Assembly: GCA_020638795.1 (NCBI GenBank)
Contig: JACKHW010000016.1
Coordinates: 1-35,159 of the forward strand
Source: Planctomycetota bacterium
GTDB taxonomy: Bacteria; Planctomycetota; UBA1135; GCA-002748355
Direction of reading: 5' to 3'
Length of the DNA: 35,159 bases
The translations under genes were made by a program, and so were the position numbers. Below are positions 31,653 through 35,159 of this stretch, one piece after another (positions within the stretch are counted from its first letter, which is position 1; every line of letters begins with the position of its first letter). The notes under the pieces are model-generated. The model saw only the letters and a list, made by a program, of their open reading frames with translations, ran no database searches and was not told the origin of the DNA.

Positions 31653-34600
31653 GGATTTCGGCTCCACTGATAGCGTACGAGTTGCGATCGAAGCGAGACT
31701 GGGCGAGTGCCCGTCGTTCTTCGACATCGCGACCGACTCTCGTGCCGTGATGTCACGTTTGTGGCGACGGATGGTGGAGGCGGTTCTCGACAGCCCGATT
31801 CCAAATTCCTTCACAGAGCGCGCCTTCGCCTACCTGTCGCGGTTTTGCGACGTGCCGTACTGCTTGGCATGGCGCACGGCCTCGCTGCTCGCGTACGTCG
31901 AGGCCCCCGACATCGTCGCTCTCCTCGAGCGTCCCTTTCCAGGCGACGAAGAACAAAGGAAGATCCTCGCGTGGCTCCGGTCACTGGACGCCTCCGACGG
32001 CGCGTGGCCGCGGCCGGACGACGAGGCCGTGATCTTTCGATGCATGATCCCGGTCTTCCTGCAGCGAGGACCGCATCTCGAGCTTCAGGCCGAGTTGCGA
32101 CGTGCGCTCGGTGCGCGTCACTACGATGCTTTGATCGATCTCTTGAGCTTCGTGCGCGACGCGCACTACTGGACGGAAACGCATCGAGGCCTCGTGATCG
32201 ACGTGAGTATTCGGGCGCGGATCGACGAACATCCGGACCTGGCCGCGTGGCTCGATTCCTACGTGGCGATCGTCGCCGCAGAGATCGCAGGCGTGGCCGG
32301 GGCCGAGTCGGACGCGCGCATTCCCGGCGTCCGAGAATCGTCGATCCGATGGACCGAACTCCAACGCTGGGCACGCCTCTTCGCGAACTCACCGAATCCC
32401 GCGTTCATCAAGGACTTGTCCGGCAACATCGTCGACATCAACAGTGCCGCAGAATCGCGCCTCGGATGGTCCCGCGAAGAGCTGGTTGGCAAGTCCATCA
32501 AACTCGTTCTTCCGCGTGTCGAGTACGCGATGTTCGAGGACCTGATGGCTCGCTGTGCGCGCGGTGACGTCGTACCGCCGGTCGAAACGGCGAACGTGAC
32601 GCGTGGTGGAGACAAGCAGCCTGCGCTCGTGACGCTCTCCTTGTTGACCGACGAAGCTGGAGAAGCGGTCGGTCTCGCCTCGGTTGCCGTGGATATCAGC
32701 GAGCGCAAGCGGGCTGAAGAGGACGCCTTGTTCTTGCAGGGTCTGCAGGGGTACTGCGTGCGTGAGCGTGACAGTCGATCACTCGTGCGCGAAGTGCTGC
32801 GTTCTCTCACCGAGCATTTCGACGTCGACCATGCGGCGCTCGTGGATTTCGATACGAACGGCATCCCGAGTCGACTGAGGTACGCGCGGCGCGATCCGGA
32901 TGGCTTCGTCGACGAGTCTGCATCTCGCTTCTCGTCGGACGATTTCGTTTCGCGCGATGCTCGAGATGCCATCCGGGCCGGTGCGAGCCTCGTCGTGTTG
33001 GACGTCGTGACGGACGCGCGAACTTCGATTCACGCGGATACCTTCCGTAGGCTCGACATCGGCGCCGTGCTGACGGAATCTTGTGTGACGACACGCGGAC
33101 TCGAAATGGTGCTCGTGTTGAGCAGTCGGCGATCGAAGGTTTGGAGTGACGCCGAGCGGCGCTTGCTGCTCGAAATCGCCGTGCGGCTGTTTCCAGCAAT
33201 CGAGCGTGTCCGCGCCGAAGAGTCGCTTCGAGACAGTGAAGAACGGCTGCGCCTGTTCGTGCGTCATGCGCCTGCCGCGGTCGCCATTTTCGACCGCGAC
33301 ATGCGATGCCTCGTCGCGAGCCAGCGGTGGCTCGATGACAGCCATCTCACCGAGCGCGAGATCATCGGATCGGTCTATTACGACGCAGTCCCCGAGCTTC
33401 CCGAGCGGTGGAAGGCAGTGCACAGGCAGTGCCTCGGAGGGCAGATCCTGCGGTGTGACGAGGATCTCGTCATCCAGCCGGACGGACGTCGTGAGTGGGT
33501 CCGTTGGGAATGTCGACCGTGGCGCGATGCTGCCGGGCGGATCGGCGGCATCGTGCTCTTCGCGGAGATCATCACGGACGAGAAAGTGATGATGGAAGAG
33601 CTCCGCGATCGCGAAGCGCGCCTCCGCGCGATCGTGGATCACGCGATCGATGCGCTCGTCACCATCGACGACGAGGGTACGATCGAGGCGTTCAATCCGG
33701 CTGCCGAGTCGATGTTCGGGTATGCCGCGGCCGAAGTACTCGGGCAGGACATCAGTCTTCTGATGCCTTCACCGCATCGCGAGCAACATTCGGAGTACAT
33801 CGCGACCTATCTGCGAACGCGCGAGCCGAAGATCCTGGGCATCGGCCGTGAAGTCATGGCGAAGAAGAAGGACGGCACGATCTTCCCGGTCGATCTCGGA
33901 ATCAGCGAACTGCTCGTGGACGGCAAGAGGAAGTTCTCGGGCATCGTCCGTGACCTCACCGAGCAGAACCGCGTGCATGCCGAGTACGTTCGTGCGCAAA
34001 AGATGGAAGCCGTCGCACGACTCTCCGCTGGCGTCGCACACGACTTCAACAACCTGCTCGCAGGTGTACTCGGCGGTCTGCGCATCGCGACGAAGAGCCT
34101 CGAAGGCGATCATCCCGCGATGACGATCCTGACCGAGATCCAGGATGAAGTGAGGCGTGGGGCGTCCGTGACACGCCGCCTGCTCGACTACAGTCGAAGC
34201 GACTCCGCGCAACTCCGTCCCGTTGCGCCCGAGAGCGTGATTCGCGAAGCGGAGCCACTGATCCGTCGCTACCTCGGCGAGGACGTCGAAGTCTCCGTTT
34301 CCTGCCGGACATCGGACAAGAACGTCGTCGCGGACGCCGCCATGCTCGAGCAAGCGTTGCTCAATCTCGTGATCAACGCGCGGGATGCGATGCCGAACGG
34401 TGGAACGTTGACACTCTCCTGCGCCGTGGAAGAACTCGGTCGCGACGAGCTTCGTCGTGTCGGCAACGATCATGAGCCCGGTAGCTTCGTCGTGTTCTCC
34501 GTCGCCGACACCGGTACCGGAATGGACGAGGCGACACTTCGTCGAGCCGACGAAGCGTTCTTCACGACAAAGGGGCCAGGTGAGGGTACGGGACTCGGTC

Positions 34601-35142
34601 TCAGCACCGTCACGAACATGCTTCGGAAGTGGGGCGGGTTCTTGCGGCTCGAGAGTGAGGTCGGCGTCGGAACGACCGCGAGCGTCTACTTACCGGCAAC
34701 AACGGCGCGCTCCGAGAGCGAGCATGTGGACTCCGTCGAACCGCCGGTAGCGCCGACCGGAGGCGCGATGATTCTCGTGGTCGAAGACGAGAAGCTCGTG
34801 CGTCGTGGTATCGAGCACATGCTTGCCGAACGCGAGTTCGAAGTGATCGGGGTTTCGAACCCGAACGAAGCTCTCGACGTGTTGCGAACGCGGGGGGACG
34901 AGATCGACCTCGTGCTCACCGACGTGATCCTGCCGGGCATGAGCGGCCCCGAACTCGTCGAGGCTGCACGCGAGTTCGTCCCGGGCTTGTCGGCGCTGTT
35001 CATGTCCGCGTTTCCGCACGAAGATCTCGTCGCGCGCCGGCGTCTCGACCCCTCGGCTCGATCCCTGGCCAAGCCGTTCTCCAGCGAGGAGTTGTTCGCG
35101 AAGTTGCGGGAGGCCTTGGGGCGACATCCGCCCGTCGCGTGA
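31642..35142 (+). CDS. Hybrid histidine kinase with AhpD-like, PAS, GAF, FixL-like PAS and receiver domains
   Basis: A 1166-residue soluble protein with a GTG start at 31642 (GAGGG five bases upstream). Order: an N-terminal helical domain about 30-210 with FAYLSRFCDVPYC, resembling the AhpD-like domain seen on some PAS kinases; PAS 1 about 243-355; GAF about 365-520; PAS 2 about 532-648; PAS 3 about 660-776; HisKA with phosphorylated H800 (SAGVAHDFNNLL); HATPase with NLVINARDAM, ADTGTGM and GEGTGLGLS; receiver about 1043-1160 with E1048, D1049 and phospho-acceptor D1094 (VLTDVILPGMSG) and K1140-region LAKPF. PAS 3 keeps FixL heme-pocket positions (H716, I731, R736, L752, I754). No membrane helices. 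It overlaps the sigma-54 activator gene, its likely partner. Confidence 0.94.
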   Translation: MDRKDFGSTDSVRVAIEARLGECPSFFDIATDSRAVMSRLWRRMVEAVLDSPIPNSFTERAFAYLSRFCDVPYCLAWRTASLLAYVEAPDIVALLERPFPGDEEQRKILAWLRSLDASDGAWPRPDDEAVIFRCMIPVFLQRGPHLELQAELRRALGARHYDALIDLLSFVRDAHYWTETHRGLVIDVSIRARIDEHPDLAAWLDSYVAIVAAEIAGVAGAESDARIPGVRESSIRWTELQRWARLFANSPNPAFIKDLSGNIVDINSAAESRLGWSREELVGKSIKLVLPRVEYAMFEDLMARCARGDVVPPVETANVTRGGDKQPALVTLSLLTDEAGEAVGLASVAVDISERKRAEEDALFLQGLQGYCVRERDSRSLVREVLRSLTEHFDVDHAALVDFDTNGIPSRLRYARRDPDGFVDESASRFSSDDFVSRDARDAIRAGASLVVLDVVTDARTSIHADTFRRLDIGAVLTESCVTTRGLEMVLVLSSRRSKVWSDAERRLLLEIAVRLFPAIERVRAEESLRDSEERLRLFVRHAPAAVAIFDRDMRCLVASQRWLDDSHLTEREIIGSVYYDAVPELPERWKAVHRQCLGGQILRCDEDLVIQPDGRREWVRWECRPWRDAAGRIGGIVLFAEIITDEKVMMEELRDREARLRAIVDHAIDALVTIDDEGTIEAFNPAAESMFGYAAAEVLGQDISLLMPSPHREQHSEYIATYLRTREPKILGIGREVMAKKKDGTIFPVDLGISELLVDGKRKFSGIVRDLTEQNRVHAEYVRAQKMEAVARLSAGVAHDFNNLLAGVLGGLRIATKSLEGDHPAMTILTEIQDEVRRGASVTRRLLDYSRSDSAQLRPVAPESVIREAEPLIRRYLGEDVEVSVSCRTSDKNVVADAAMLEQALLNLVINARDAMPNGGTLTLSCAVEELGRDELRRVGNDHEPGSFVVFSVADTGTGMDEATLRRADEAFFTTKGPGEGTGLGLSTVTNMLRKWGGFLRLESEVGVGTTASVYLPATTARSESEHVDSVEPPVAPTGGAMILVVEDEKLVRRGIEHMLAEREFEVIGVSNPNEALDVLRTRGDEIDLVLTDVILPGMSGPELVEAAREFVPGLSALFMSAFPHEDLVARRRLDPSARSLAKPFSSEELFAKLREALGRHPPVA

Positions 35143-35159
35143 TCCCGTCGAGCTGCTGC

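Noticed and set aside
31642..35142. Kinase considered as a light or membrane sensor
   Set aside because: No membrane helices are visible, and none of the three PAS domains shows the GxNCRFLQ flavin motif of LOV domains.

Overview
The window is about 35 kb of GC-rich bacterial chromosome, almost completely filled with genes. TCG, GAG and CGA codons are strongly preferred. The gene content suggests a heterotroph of the Planctomycetota or a similar high-GC lineage: a long MoxR/BatA/BatB/BatD operon, a secreted protein built from carboxypeptidase-regulatory-like repeats, a Cys-tailed ECF sigma factor and DUF4388. This taxonomic call rests on style and gene content only, and Myxococcota-like bacteria remain possible. 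No rRNA, tRNA or CRISPR array was recognised.

Layout. (1) Positions 1-8742, minus strand: an eight-gene aerotolerance-type operon reading moxR, DUF58, a one-pass membrane protein, batA, batB, a DUF4388 protein, a batC-like TPR protein and batD. The batD gene has no stop before the left edge. (2) Positions 8895-12905, plus strand: a secreted thioredoxin-fold/helical-repeat protein, then a fused APH-like and P-loop kinase. A small VOC protein converges on the kinase gene. (3) Positions 13408-16923: a very large MscK/MscM-type mechanosensitive channel. (4) Positions 17048-19952: a four-gene sulfide oxidation operon (DUF1641, type II sulfide:quinone oxidoreductase, persulfide dioxygenase, rhodanese). 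(5) Positions 20054-21227: an ECF sigma factor with a Cys-rich tail, and a small membrane protein. (6) About 21228-22040: an AT-richer scar holding a truncated, frameshifted tyrosine recombinase. (7) Positions 22043-27246, minus strand: a tightly coupled five-gene cluster of C39-like peptidase, RimK-like ATP-grasp ligase, GCS2-type carboxylate-amine ligase, N-formylglutamate-amidohydrolase-like enzyme and DUF155/RMD1 membrane protein. (8) Positions 27341-29233: a secreted repeat protein, followed by a 415-base non-coding gap with several tight hairpins. (9) Positions 29649-35142: an AcoR-type sigma-54 activator overlapping a large hybrid histidine kinase.

Working together. The bat genes should form an AAA+ chaperone/VWA complex at the membrane. 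The sulfide operon should oxidise sulfide to a persulfide, then to sulfite and, via rhodanese, thiosulfate. The best candidate for an undescribed system is the five-gene amidoligase cluster. It has two different amide-bond-forming enzymes, two hydrolases and a membrane protein, with nearly every junction overlapping, and its product is unknown. The second most interesting locus is the kinase/activator pair: the third PAS domain of the kinase keeps the heme-pocket residues of FixL, which predicts oxygen (or NO/CO) control of a sigma-54 regulon.
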